Shown: piece after piece, positions 10,932 to 22,802 of the stretch | Position numbering within the stretch: position 1 is the stretch's first letter | How the letters are laid out: every line of letters begins with the position of its first letter | Assembly (NCBI RefSeq): GCF_000001735.4 | Contig: NC_003071.7 | Location: 4,271,151-4,335,150, forward strand | DNA length: 64,000 bases | Direction: 5' to 3' | Origin: Arabidopsis thaliana | Taxonomy: Eukaryota; Streptophyta; Magnoliopsida; Brassicales; Brassicaceae | The notes under the pieces: model-generated | What the model saw: the letters and a program-made list of their open reading frames with translations, nothing else | What the model was told of the DNA's origin: nothing | Databases searched by the model: none | Made by a program: the position numbers and the translations under genes

Positions 10932-10936
10932 GCAAG

Positions 10937-12065
10937 TACTTTGGACTAGGTTTGCTACTCTTGGATCAAATTTCCAAGAGGTAAACTTTTGCAAAGCCAT
11001 GGTAGTGGTAAGAACTTTTAACTCCTGCATAATATTCAAATCCATTCTGCATAAAATAAGTGACTGGTAAGTCAATGAACATCACATAAGCCATATTGTA
11101 TATTGTTTTGTTTCTATAATATAAAATAAGTGACTGACTAAATAAAAAGTGTGATGAAGATGTACCTTGACGGGCATATTCAGTGGCTTTACTAAGCAAT
11201 ACTATCTGAAGAGCTTGCTGCTAATGAGAAGAAACACAGCGACTGCAAGAGAGGTTATATAACTTTTACAGCGTCATATATAGGCAATCAAGAAACTAAT
11301 GCCACTCGATTTCTGCATAAATTCATCATAACAATACTGAAAGCTAAAACATAATTATCTAAAGCTTCAGAAATTGGCATTAAGAATTACCCGTATGGGA
11401 TGAGTTACCCAATTGGATGAGTTATGAGATATGAGTAATTTCTGATAATAGCTCAAGATGAGCCAATAACTTAAGCCACAAACTGAAACCACTCAAGCTT
11501 TATCACCTTTCTATACTCTATAAGCTCAAGAATCACCCACATAACCAAAAGAATCAACTCAAATCAAACAAACAAAAAAGATTTTAACTGCTTCTTGTAA
11601 GTTAATGGGAAATGCAAGAGTTCAAAAGGGTTCATAATATTAGATGTAGTTCAAAAGATTTAACAATATCACATAATGTACTAAATTTATTAAGTATTAT
11701 AACCCGAAACCCTGTTTGGGCAAGCCTTAAATATGAAATTATATTTGTTAATACTAATCAACAATGATTCAAGTATACTAATCCAAATAATTGACACAAA
11801 TTACAAGAAGATTCAGAAGACAATGACTCAAGAGGGAGCACAACCAATTGCAAAAACAGGTCCAACAGAAACCACAATCAAAAGGGACACACACTGATCT
11901 GCTAACTACGCTGATTTCCAGAAAAGATCACCGCCCATGAGTTACTCCTTCTCAGGGGAAGCAAAGGTCAATTCGCGACGAACAAAAGGTATCAAAATTC
12001 AAATCCTTAAATTTGACTATGGGTTTCAATCGAAGAGCTCAAGAGGGAGTGTTAATATTCAATAT
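10937..12065. other. Non-coding flank of the copia and MULE insertions
   Basis: Apart from the first 60 bases, which continue the split minus-strand frame, only short frames without recognisable domains are present. 'AATAAGTGACTG' occurs twice (about 11056 and 11125). Confidence 0.4.
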
Positions 12066-12778
12066 GGGAAAATAATGTTTTATACATTAACTTTCAAAAA
12101 GTGGCCAATCAATACGTGAACTCTAAAGTCGGCTAAATTAAACATGATAAAAACGTTGACCAGCCTTTTTAACATAAACAAAATGTTGACCCGGCTAAAA
12201 TCCCGAGACGTTAACTCGCCGATTAACCCCGTTAACCGACGTTAATGAGTTCTGTTAAAGACAAAACAACGTCGTTTTGTACTAACGAAACAAATCAAAA
12301 TTCCCAAATCGAAAACTCAATCCCTAATTCTCTCAAAATCCCTAATTCTCTCAAAATCCCTAATTCCCTCAAAATCCCTAATTCTCTAAAACCAAATCCC
12401 GAATTCTAACTTTGGTGAAATCGTGTTTGTTCTTCGATTTATCTATAATTCGTTTTGTGATTGCCTTAGCAATGGAAGGCGAAGTCCACATTGCTCATGT
12501 TCCACCACGACGTGAAGTTGAAACCGGAGATGGAGTTTGATGGTGGAGTTCTAGCTTTGCCGGCTGTTTTTGTAGCAGAGTCTTTTGTCGGAGTTGAAGC
12601 TCTGGTTTCACAGCGGCTTCGAAAACGAAAAGGAAAAAGAGTGAGACTTGAAGAGGAGGAGGATGACGAACCTGAATTGGGGGTTGACGCTAACAACGAA
12701 GAAGACTGCGGTGTGTATGGTGATGAAGACTGCGATGCTGTGGAAGACATAGTCGGTGGTGGAGAGAATGATGATAAT
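12066..12778 (+). mobile_element. 5' end of a MULE, truncated by the Athila-like insertion
   Basis: The stretch starts GGGAAAATAATGTTTTATAC and goes on with the GTTGACC and CGTTAAC blocks of the terminal inverted repeat that also bounds the MULE at 46856-51027. Downstream is a leader with four 18-bp copies of ATCCCTAATTCTCTCAAA (about 12319-12389). An ATG at 12472 opens MEGEVHIAHVPPRREVETGD, then a stop. The other frame gives GGVLALPAVFVAESF and a run of acidic residues (LEEEEDDEPEL). The related piece at 50477-50659 reads NGVLALPAVGVVESS, so both are the N-terminus of one MURA-like gene. At 12779 the Athila LTR begins and the rest of this MULE is gone from the window. Confidence 0.72.
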
Positions 12779-14708
12779 TGATAATAGGTTTTTAAGATCA
12801 ATTAATCCTAAAACACTATCATGTCGTTGTAGTACTGAAGGTTGTCAATCCAAATGGGTGTGATGCTAACAATCAAGATTTGATCAGAAATTACTAAGTC
12901 AAGCCAAGCAATAACAGGTTTTGGTGTGTTCTAGCAGTCCTAAGTGAACATGCAGAAAACAAAAACAATAAAACACTCGACCAACACAGCTCGTTGCAGA
13001 GCACTGGGTGTGGTCGAGTGACTTGGTCGAGTAACAGGCAGTAAACGAAACAGGGATACTCGACTGCACAGTCTGTTGCCAAACAACTAGGTGGTCGAGT
13101 ATCAGGTCGAGTAACAGGAGAGAAATGCAAAAACTAAGCAACAGGTAACAAGATGCAGTAAACAACAACAAAGTAAACAATAAAATTAATCAGATAAAGA
13201 ATTCCCGAGGATGCGGTAATTGAGTAGTTTTGTTTCCACAGTTTATAGGTGATTGACATGCTCAATAAATTATCCCTAGACAACAAGTTCCTTAACCAAA
13301 TCTAAGTGCCACCGCAACAGAGACCCTCAAGTTAACCTAGTCTCAAACTCAATCACCATTGACGAGAGCTAATCTAACAGGCATTACGAATCAACAAGTT
13401 AAAGCCAAAATGCTCCCTGCAACGAATACCTTGGTACAAGGCCACGAATTTCTGGAATTAGTGGTTCTGACATTTCATCGAACACCTTTTGGGCGCGGAA
13501 AGGTCTGGGCTCAAATTCCAGTTGATCAGAAAGCAATAGGCATTAAGATCAACTAATCCAGAAGGGATCTATCAATCAAACTCAACCACCTAGCATACTA
13601 AGAATTCTACACTACTCTAACTCATCCTCAGAAACCTATTCACTACTGAGACATCATTGTAGAGAACATAAACGTTGAATAGAATGAAAACATGATAACA
13701 ATAGAGTAATAGCAAGGTGATAATAGGATGAACAAGAGTAAACAAAATCAAGAACAAAATACTGAATATTGAATACTAAATAGATTAAGAGAAAAATCCG
13801 GATTACAAAAGGTCAAGAACACAATGTCTGCGGAAAATAAAACTTAGATTCGAAAATGTAAAATACATGCTACTTATAGCAAAATATTCCGAAACCCTAA
13901 TACTCAAAACGACGCAGTATTGGGACGGATTAAGAACGGTACTCGACCCAGGTGGTCGAGTGAATGGTCGAGTGATAAGCTGGAGTCTTCTTCTCTTGCT
14001 TGTGCTCGAGTGTCTGGTTGAGTGCGGAATGGAGAAGACTCTGAAGCTGGCAGTCGAGTAAGGACGTCGAGTGAATGATGATAAGGGACTCGACCATGTG
14101 GTAGAGTGATTGGTCGAGTGGATGGTGGTTGTAGTACTCGACTTGGTGGTAGAGTGATTGGTCGAGTGAATGATGATGGTGATACTCGGCCATGTTGGTA
14201 GAGTGATTGGTCGAGTGAATGATGATGGTGATACTCGGCCATGTTGGTAGAGTGATTGGTCGAGTGAATGATGATGGTGATACTCGACCTGTTGGTAGAG
14301 TGATAGGTCGAGTGAATGATGATGGTGAAGGCAGCTACTCGACCAGGGGGTCGAGTGGTGTTGTGAAGTGGGGAAGTCGTCTACTCGACCTTGTGGTTGA
14401 GTGGTGGATAGAATGTCGCAGTCGAGTGATTTGCTGTAGAGGTTGTGGCCGAGTACTTCCGGAACTTCAGGATGACTGTACTCGAGCTCGTGGTCGAGTA
14501 TGTTGATTTGATCAAGTCCACTTCTTCCAATTAGCTCACCAGCAGCTCCAAATCAGCTCAAAACAACACAAATATGCAATATGCATGCAAAACTATCCTA
14601 GACATGCAAAGTGATGACAAATGATGAGAAATGGTATAAAATAGTTGTGATATGATGCTAAAGTAATGACAAATGGATGCTCAAAACGTGTAAAATGCAC
14701 ACTTATCA
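12779..14708 (-). repeat. Athila-like 3' LTR (1930 bp)
   Basis: The complete LTR. It contains many copies of GGTCGAGT or its complement, and five 48-49-bp tandem units at 14066-14306. Long Athila-type LTRs are known to tolerate such satellite-like arrays. Confidence 0.85.
14066..14306 (+). repeat. Tandem array, five units of about 48 bp, inside the Athila LTR
   Basis: Each unit starts GTCGAGTGAATGATGATGG and ends GGTAGAGTGATTG, with a central ACTCG(A/G)CC. The matching array in the other LTR (21341-21533) has four units. Confidence 0.85.
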
Positions 14709-14722
14709 ACTCCCCCAAACTT
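14709..14722 (-). other. Athila polypurine tract
   Basis: Minus strand AAGTTTGGGGGAGT directly precedes the 3' LTR. Confidence 0.75.
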
Positions 14723-16765
14723 AGTCTTTGCTTGCCCTCAAGCAAACAATTAAGAACAAGGTGGAGGTGAGGTTTGAAAGCGGGGTGATCGACTTCTACT
14801 TAAAAACTTTAGCCATGCTCTGTTATGATCCAAATTCACACTCAGTTGCACAATACGTCAAGATCAACCAATCCCGTTAACATTTATTAAGTTCAGGAAC
14901 ATGAATCAAGATATGCATCGCTAGTGAACTCATTTGGCTAAAGACGAGTTATGAGACAAAGATGGTCCGTTTAAGGTGGTTCATACATTAATAACAGGGG
15001 ACTCTCATTGAAAAAGGACTGAGGTTTAGAAGAATGCTAAAGGTAAGTGCCAACATATGCATACAAGAATAGCACCCCATCTACCCAATGACATAAACCG
15101 TGAATAACAAGTAGATGGTCCTATCTCTAAACCCAATAATGATCCTAAGTCTACCCTTTTGCACTAAAGGCATATTTCGATTTTTGTTTTTTGGATCAAG
15201 TCATTTCTTTTCATTTCTTTGGCTCTTGATCTTAAGGAGAAGCTTTTCTTAAACTCTATGAGCCTAATCTAGTGAATTGGGTTTTTCTTAAACTCTAATG
15301 GTTCTTATGATTTTTTTTTTCTTTTCTGTATTTGTTGCCATTTTTTTCTAGAGTATATCTTATCAATTCTATGCTTCCCAAACATTCACTAGACCTCAAT
15401 ATGATTTTCAACTTCCTTCTCCTAAAGATTCTAACCCGTTTTCTTTCTCTTTTTTTCACACTCAATCTCAATCCCCAAATAAGTTCCCACCTAGTCCTAC
15501 AAAGTCCGAAAACGCGGATTGGAACTACATGGGATACTACTCTTGTCGGCTCAAACCTAATACGTTCTACCAAGCTCAATCCTGAAAATAGGCCTCACAT
15601 GCTCTCATAAATAACATGGCTTGAAAGAAGGGTTGGTTAAGGGTGGGGGAACTACTCCAATAATAGAAGCAGCTACTTGGATTAGCAAGAGTGGTGAATA
15701 AGTAAAAGAAAATCCAAATATGTATTCTATCCATGAGTTCAAAACTGATGCAAACATGATAATTATAAGTCAGATTCAAGTTCAAATTGACAGGGAAAGG
15801 TGTCATGACATGCAACGAGTGGTTTCTATAGAACATGGGGTGGTTTTACTTCAAATTCATTCAAATGCATCAGAGAACTAATAACTCATTTAGTAAATCA
15901 TCATGCTTACAAGGTTATCTCCTCATTGTCCCCTATGCATATGAAACAATCCTAAATGAAACACTCTAGACTCGATTCTAAATGTAATGCAACTACATGA
16001 ACACTCTGTTTTTGTGAAATCATTTTCTCTAATTTTTCAATTTTATTTATTTATTTTTTATATGCCTTAGATGAATGCTGTCTCAACTCAAGAGTATATA
16101 CAATGCAACACACACTTCCTGAGCCCTCCCCCAAACTTAAATATGAATGCTGACTCAACTCAAGAGTATATACAATGCAACACACACTTCCTGAGCCCTC
16201 CCCCAAACTTAAATCACACTGTCCACTGTGTGACCAAATTTGGAAGAGAGTACTCAGGACAAAACACATAACAAAAACACAATATAAACAAGAGATTATA
16301 TAGTACAATGGTGAAGTGAGGCGCTTACCTCAGTCGAAGAATGAACGGAGTTGGTCGTCAATGGGTGCCTGTGATTGCTCCCAAGGCATTAAAGAGTCGC
16401 CCTGTTCTATATCAGCTCTAGCATGTGGGTACTCGACCTCATTGCCTCTGTGGCGGCCAGCACCGCCATGAGTTTACTCGACCTCCCCTCTTCTGCTGCG
16501 GCCAGCACCACAGTCGAGTGATCTCCTTGCGTGGATAAGCTAAAATATGGTCGAGTATTTTTCATTGCTCTGTGGTCGAGTATACTGCTTTCCTCGCAGA
16601 GCCAGAATCCACTTCACTGAGCTCTTTATACTTATCTCCTGAAGACACTAACCAAATGCATCAAAAACAACAAGGAAAATAAAGATATGTACAAAGATAG
16701 ACATGGGATTTCCTCCCAAGTGAGCTTGTTTTAAGTCTCTAAGCTTGACTTCATACTCATTACGC
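14723..16765 (-). other. Athila internal 3' region without pol
   Basis: No RT, RNase H or integrase motif is visible on either strand, although Athila elements normally carry pol here. Only scraps of frame remain, such as VKLRDLKQAHLGGNP near 16700-16750. The region also carries further GGTCGAGT motifs (16430-16590). Confidence 0.6.
16072..16215 (+). repeat. 72-bp tandem duplication containing an internal polypurine tract
   Basis: Two near-identical copies, each with CAACTCAAGAGTATATACAA and ending CCCTCCCCCAAACTTAAAT. The minus-strand TTTAAGTTTGGGGGAG resembles the true polypurine tract at 14709-14722. Confidence 0.8.
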
Positions 16766-16940
16766 TTAGGGTGGGTTGTAGAGAGGAAATGAGGTCTCCT
16801 CTCCTCCTTGAGTAGAGTGATCATCATACTCATTAGGGTTTCCTAACAGGTCTGCAATTGGGTACTCAGTGGCTATGTCCTGACAGTAAGCTTCTTTTTT
16901 ATCAAGATAGTCTTTTCCTCTAGACCATTCCGATGTGAAT

Positions 16941-19923
16941 TCAAATTCCTTTTTTGCTGACCAGAATAGTGGCTCCATCGTCAGGGGTGTCCTTGATGTT
17001 GAGTGGTACTTGGTTGGCTTTTCCATTGAGCTCCTTGATTTGATCTTTCAGCTCTTTCACAATATGTGTTAGCTCTTGTATGGCTTTGTCCTGCCATTTA
17101 GATCTCTCTTTGAGTTCTAACCAATCATCTGATGTCTGAGTGTTTGCCTTGAGTTGTTTGGTCGAGCATGAGCTTTTAGGGCAAGTTGGAGGCTTCTTCG
17201 AGTTGTTGGTGGAATCAGTTGGTCGAGCGTGTGTTGAACTTTCTTCATTAGCTTTCATAACCTTTGTGTCTGACCCCATCAAGCCTTTGTAAACCTTTGA
17301 GCCAACTGCTGACTTGTGTGAGTCTAATGACTTCTCAGAACTCAAAGTTTCACTAGGGAGATACCCGGCTTTACCACTCTTGGTCAAAACAGTTTTTGAG
17401 TTATTTGCTTCTTCAAGTTCCACTAGCAGTTCACCAGCTAGTCGATCCACTTCCTTAACTAAGAAGGTCTGTTCTTTTATTGTCGGCTTCATCATAGCAT
17501 CATTGATATTAAACTTCATTTCAAGATTCTTCCCTAGATTAAGATCAATCTTTTCTTGCTTAACATCTATGATTGTTGCAGCTGTAGCCAAAAAGGGCCT
17601 TCCTAATATCAAGGGATCTTTTGGTTCTTCATCCATGTTCAGAACTACGAAGTCTGTAGGCACCTCCACATTTCCAATCTTGATAGGCAAATCTTCTAAT
17701 AATCCATGAGGTAGTCTAACAGACCTATCAGCCAAGATTAAGGAGATATTGTAGTATTTATACTTGTTGAAACCCAACCCCTTAGCTACTGAGAGTGACA
17801 TGAGATTTACTGATGCACCTAGGTCACAAAGGCATTCATTGAAAGTCAATGAACCTAGGGAGCATGGTAGAGTGAATGAACCAAGGTCTCCTAGCTTTTC
17901 CGAGACATCGTTCTCCTATATGATGGCACTGCACTTATGGCTCAGAACTGTTGTTTTCTGAACCTCTTGAATTCTCTCCATGATCAAGTCTTTGAGGAAC
18001 TTTTGGGAATCCGGGATACGCGTTAGAGCATCAGCAAGAGGTATCCTTAATTTGGCTTCCTTGATGTTATTGGCAAACATAGCTCTGTGCTTATCTTCTA
18101 ACTCTTTCTTGTGTCGACCAGGAAATGGAAGTGGGGGCTTATAAGGAGGAGGATTGAAGATTTTTTCTTTGTTTTTGACAGCAACTAGTTTGGGAGCGGT
18201 AGGTGATGTTGCTGGGAAGGTCGGTCGAGTAAAGTGGTCGAGTGGCAGCTCGAGTGACTGGTCGAGTGGCTGCTCAAGTGACTGGTCGAGTGGCTGCTCG
18301 AGTTGTTTGTCAGCTTGATCTTTATTGAGATTGAAATCCTCCCTATCTTGGTATGCACTGTCCTCAGTGACTGACTGGGGTCTCTCTCTAGTGGAGAACT
18401 CTCTTCCACTCCTTATGGTGATAGCATGAACATTAGCAAACTCCTTGGGATTCTGAATTGACTTCCCTGGAAGTCCCGTAACTTTGGGAGCAGAGGTAGA
18501 TGCGGATTGTCCTTCTAAGTATTTGACTTTGGAATTCAACGCCTCCACTTTAGCATTCAGGTCATGGTAGCTGCAGTCCAGCTTATGGTGCAATTCAGAT
18601 AACGTCTTAGCAATTTCCATGGAGCTAGATGCTTGTCCCTGTAGCAGTTGTTGTACCATCTGTTTCATTTCAGTATCAGGAGCAGCAGGACCTTGGTTTT
18701 ACTGAGGTGCAAACCCAGGTGGTGGTTGCAGCTGGTAGTTCTCCTGGAATTCTTGCTTGGGAATGAAACCTTGGTTGTAGGGAACAAAAGGTTTGTTCTG
18801 ACCTTGTTGTTGCTATGGAGGATACACTTGATCCTAAGGATTAGCAACGTTGGTGTTGCGGTAGGAGAGGTTGGGGTTGTTGGTTTTGAAGTTGGTGTAC
18901 CCTTTGTAGCTACTCTAGTTGTTGTTGATGTAGCTGGCCTCTTCTAACTGGTTACCCTCTCCATCTTGGACTTGATATTGCTCGTCATCAACAAGGAAGT
19001 GCACATGCTTTTGCTGGCTAAGAAGAATCTTGTCCAGCTTGTCATTCAGTGCTTTGATCTCCTTCCTGTGTTTGTCATCAAAGTCAGATGTGCTTCTGAC
19101 GGTCCTATCGCAGTCCTCGTTGTAATTACCATCTGATTGAGCAAGGTTCTCAACCAATATCCCAGCCTTCTTCAACATCTTTGTTCTAGAAATTCCCATT
19201 CTTGGCTGTATCCAGAAGCATTCTGATGCGTGGTAGAACTCCACTGTAAAGAGTGATGAGCAGAGAGGCTTTCGTGAGGCCATGATGAGGGCATTGGTTG
19301 GTGTAACCCTTGAAACGTTCCCATGCTTCACAGAAGCTTTCACCACTCTTCTGTGAAAAACCAGAAATCTCATTTCTGAGTCTTGCAGTTCTGGCGTTGG
19401 AGAAGAACTTTGATAGAAAAGCCTTCTTGCAATCATCCTAGGTGGTGATTGAGTCATGGGGCAAATTCTTCTCCCAGATGTGTGCTTTGTCGCCCAAGGA
19501 GAATGGAAACAAACGGAGTTTGAATCTGTCTTCACTGACACCATTGATTTTTGTTAGGTTACAGAACTTATCGAATTCATCAAGGTGGTCGAGTGGATCC
19601 TCCATTGGTAGACCATGGAATTTGTTCCCCTGAATCATCGAGATGAGACGACTCTTAATCTCGAAGTTGTTGTTCTAGATAGCATGAGGTGCAATTTCTT
19701 TCCTCTAACGATGGTCCCGTGGTGCATCTCAAGCACCAATGTTGGCAGGACCATTCTGTTGATTCTGTTCATCAGCCATTTCGAGTGGTTGCTGAGGTAC
19801 AAGGTTGACTGTGTTTCTCCTTTCTCTGATTTTGCGAGCTAAGCGGTCGATATTGTCGTTGAAAAGGAGGTTCTGATTGCCTGTTGATCGAGTTTGCATA
19901 TAGAAGAGGTGTACCTGGATCAA
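16941..19923 (-). pseudogene. Athila-type gag-protease, broken in several places
   Basis: Minus strand. The first frame from 19923 gives [15 protein letters not shown]. Gag continues at 19638 with [19 protein letters not shown] and [18 protein letters not shown], the plant retrotransposon gag core, then [16 protein letters not shown] around 19300. The frame from 18668 covers a coiled-coil-like ELHHKLDCSYHDLNAKVEAL and the repeat-rich linker (QPLDQSLEQPLDQS). The last frame (17849-16941) holds the protease block [20 protein letters not shown] and [12 protein letters not shown]. The catalytic triplet is D-L-G here; many Athila copies share this form, so it may not be a defect. Stops near 18700, 19160 and 19440 and several frame changes mean no full polyprotein can be made. 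Confidence 0.82.
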
Positions 19924-20028
19924 GAAGATAACAAGAAAAACACACAGTTAGTAATTGAAAAAAAAATGGAAAAAGAACTTGATCTAAGCAAGTCTGAAAT
20001 CTTAAATGTAACAAACAAACACCCAATT

Positions 20029-20044
20029 GGCAACGGCGCCAAAT
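20029..20044 (-). other. Athila primer-binding site (tRNA-Asp type)
   Basis: Minus strand ATTTGGCGCCGTTGCC adjoins the 5' LTR. TGGCGCCGTTGCC is the aspartate-tRNA primer site used by Athila-like elements. Confidence 0.85.
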
Positions 20045-21706
20045 TGATAATAGGTTTTTAGTCAATTATCCTAAAACACCAATCATGTCGTTGTAGTATT
20101 TTAGGTTGTCAATCCAAATGGGTGTGATACTAACAATCAAAATGTGATCAGAAGTCACTAAGTCAAGCCAAGCAATAACAGGTTTCGGTGTGTTCTAGCA
20201 GTACTAAGTGAACATGCAGAAAACAGAAAATCAAACAGAAACAGTAAAACACTCGACCAACACAGCTCGTTGTAGAGCACTAGGTGTGGTCGAGTGAGTT
20301 GGTCGAGTAACAGGCCGTAAACGAAACAGGGATACTCGACTGCACAGTCTATTGCCAGACAACTGAGTGGTCGAGTATCAGGTCGAGTAACAGGAGAGAA
20401 ATGCAAAAACTAAGCAACAGGTAACAAGATGCAGTAAACAACAACAAAGTAAACAATAAAATCAATCAGATAAAGAATTCCCGGGATGGGATAATTGAGT
20501 AGTTTCATTTCCTTAGGTTACAGGTGATTGACATGCTCAAAAAATTATCACTAGACAACAAGTTCATTAACCAAATCTAAGTGCCACCGCAATAGAGACC
20601 CTCAAGTTAACCTAGTCTCAGACTCAATCACCATTGACGAGAGCTAACCTAACTTGCATTACGAATCAACAAGTTAAAGCCAAAACGCTCCCTGCAACGA
20701 ATACCTTGGTACAGGGCCACGAATCTCTGGAATTAGTGGTTCAGACATTTCATCGAACACTTTTTGGGCGCAGAAAGGTCTGGGCTCAAATTCCAGTTGA
20801 TCAGAAAGCAATAGGCATTAAGAACAACTAATCTAGAAGGGATCTATCAAACAAACTTAACCACCTAGCATACTGAGAATTCTACACTACTCTAACCCAT
20901 CCTCAGAAACCTATTCACTACTCAAACATCATTGCAGAGAACATAAACGTTGAATAGAATGAAAACATGATAACAACAGAGTAATAGCAAGGTGATAACA
21001 GGATGAACAACAGTAAACGAAATCAAGAACAAAATACTGAATATTGAATACTATATCGATTAAGAGAAAAATCCGGATTACAAAAGATCAAGAACACAAT
21101 GTCTACGAAAAATAAAACTTAGATTCGAAAATGTAAAATACATGCTACTTATAGAGAAATATTCCGAAACCCTAATACTCAAAACGACGCAGTATTGGGA
21201 CGGATTAAGAACGATACTCAACTCAGGTGGTCGAGTGAATGGTCGAGTGATAAGCTGGAGTCTTCTTCTCTTCCTTGTGCTCGATTGTCTGGTTGAGTGC
21301 GGAATGGAGAAGACTCTGAAGCTGGCAGTCGAGTAAGGACGTCGAGTGAATGATGATAAGGGACTCGACCATGTGGTAGAGTGATTGGTCGAGTGGATGG
21401 TGGCTGTAGTACTCGACTTGGTGGTAGAGTGATTGGTCGAGTGAATGATGATGGTGATACTCGGCCATATTGGTAGAGTGATTGCTCGAGTCAATGATGA
21501 TGGTGATACTCTGCCATGTTGGTAGAGTGATAGGTCGAGTGAATGATGATGGTGAAGGCAGCTACTCGACCAAGGGGTCGAGTGGTGTTGTGAAGTGGGG
21601 AAGTCGTCTACTCGACCTTGTGGTCGAGTGGTGGATAGAATGTCGTGGTCGAGTGATTTGCTGTAGAGGTTGTGGTCAAGTACTTCAGGAACTTCAGGAT
21701 GACTGT
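20045..21706 (-). repeat. Athila-like 5' LTR, truncated
   Basis: Homologous to 12779-14708 up to 'GGAACTTCAGGATGACTGT', with about 230 bp of the expected end missing. Its tandem array (21341-21533) has four units against five in the partner LTR. Confidence 0.83.
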
Positions 21707-21928
21707 TAATACAACTCTCTTGTTTATGACATAACTCAGCACCTCTATTTATATGAAAACTCTAGTCCTAATCCTACTAGGAAAACATATATTAAGATAA
21801 CTCCTAAAGAGATTTGAGATTATCACTTCCTAAACCATAACTCGGTTAGGATCTAAACCATAACTCGGTTTAGTATTACTTTCTTCTTAAGCTTTATTCG
21901 AGCTTAATCCTTCAAGCTAAATCCAACA
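21704..21928 (-). mobile_element. Lone or partial copia-type LTR
   Basis: On the minus strand it starts TGTTGGATTTAGCTTG and ends GTTGTATTAACA, with ATATAAATAGAGG as a likely TATA box about 35 bases before the end. There is no matching second LTR and no target duplication, so it is a solo or truncated LTR. It marks the place where the Athila LTR is broken. Confidence 0.6.
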
Positions 21929-22802
21929 CGGGATACAAACGATTCCGAGGCCAGTGGGCACGGAAACATGGTGCACAAATAAGAGTGAAAACACAAGTTC
22001 CTTAGAAACTTTAAACAATGTAAAAAACAATGTAAAGATATATTTATTTATTTTTACTTCCTCTAAACCTTTTTTTTCTCTCTCCCTCTAAACCTTTTTT
22101 TTGAGGCGGCGATGATGGTTGTTTCTATTCAGATTTGATATGGTTATTTTTCTAGTGTTGTTGTTTGATCTCAAGGAGAGATCTTCGGTTGTTTTCACGG
22201 TCATTCAAGGTTTTGATTTATCTTTTGTAATAAGGAATCTCTTTCAAACGAGAGTTGTTGTTCATTTGGAGAAAGGTAGATCTGTTGGGATTCTCTATGA
22301 TCAAGCTCCGGGATTTAGAGTGGGTTTCTCTGAGAAGGCACAAATCGTCATTGGCTTTGGTTAGGATCCAAAGTTAGGATTTTGATTTGCGTTGATTCAT
22401 GACATAACGATATATCTATGGCAAAGGAGATTTACAATCTCGCAATCAAAGGTTGAAGAGGGATTAAAGCTGTCATAAGAAGAGAAATCTTCGTCTTGGT
22501 TACGGCCACAAAATCCGAGTTTTTACAGTGGGGATAGATCGAGATTTTAGGACTTAATATCAGGTGATTTTTTTGGAAATAATATCTTCTATCAAGGGGT
22601 TCCAGGAATTAACATCAGCGGATCTGCTGGTGTATAAATCAGAGGTACGAACTGATGGTTGTCCTCATCGCAATCATTTTTTACAGTCTCAGTGTCGCAA
22701 GAGTTTTTTCAAAGGTTTCTACTCAGCTTTATTGAGTGTTTTCAGGTTGCTCGTTCTCTTGGGTTTGTATTTGTTCGGATCTTGTTTGGGTTAGGAAGAG
22801 GG

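Larger units (their letters stand above)
12779..21706 (-). mobile_element. Athila-like Ty3 LTR element encoding only gag-protease
   Basis: Two long related LTRs (12779-14708 and 20045-21706) start TGATAATAGG; the left one ends ACTTATCA, making TGATAA/TTATCA inverted ends. Inside the right LTR is a tRNA-Asp-type primer site. Gag and protease read on the minus strand (19923-16941), while no RT, RNase H or integrase is seen in 14709-16900. It is thus a non-autonomous derivative. The right LTR breaks off at about 21706 against a lone copia LTR, so the target duplication cannot be checked. Confidence 0.85.

Noticed and set aside
11937-12119. 60-codon plus-strand frame near the MULE end
   Set aside because: It runs into the MULE inverted repeat and has no coding features.
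14066-14306. Regular 48-bp repeats that could suggest a CRISPR array
   Set aside because: There are no unique spacers; units are contiguous and diverged, lie in an LTR, and the genome is a plant's.
22119-22364. 81-codon frame before LINE ORF1
   Set aside because: Position and composition fit the LINE leader, and no domain is visible.
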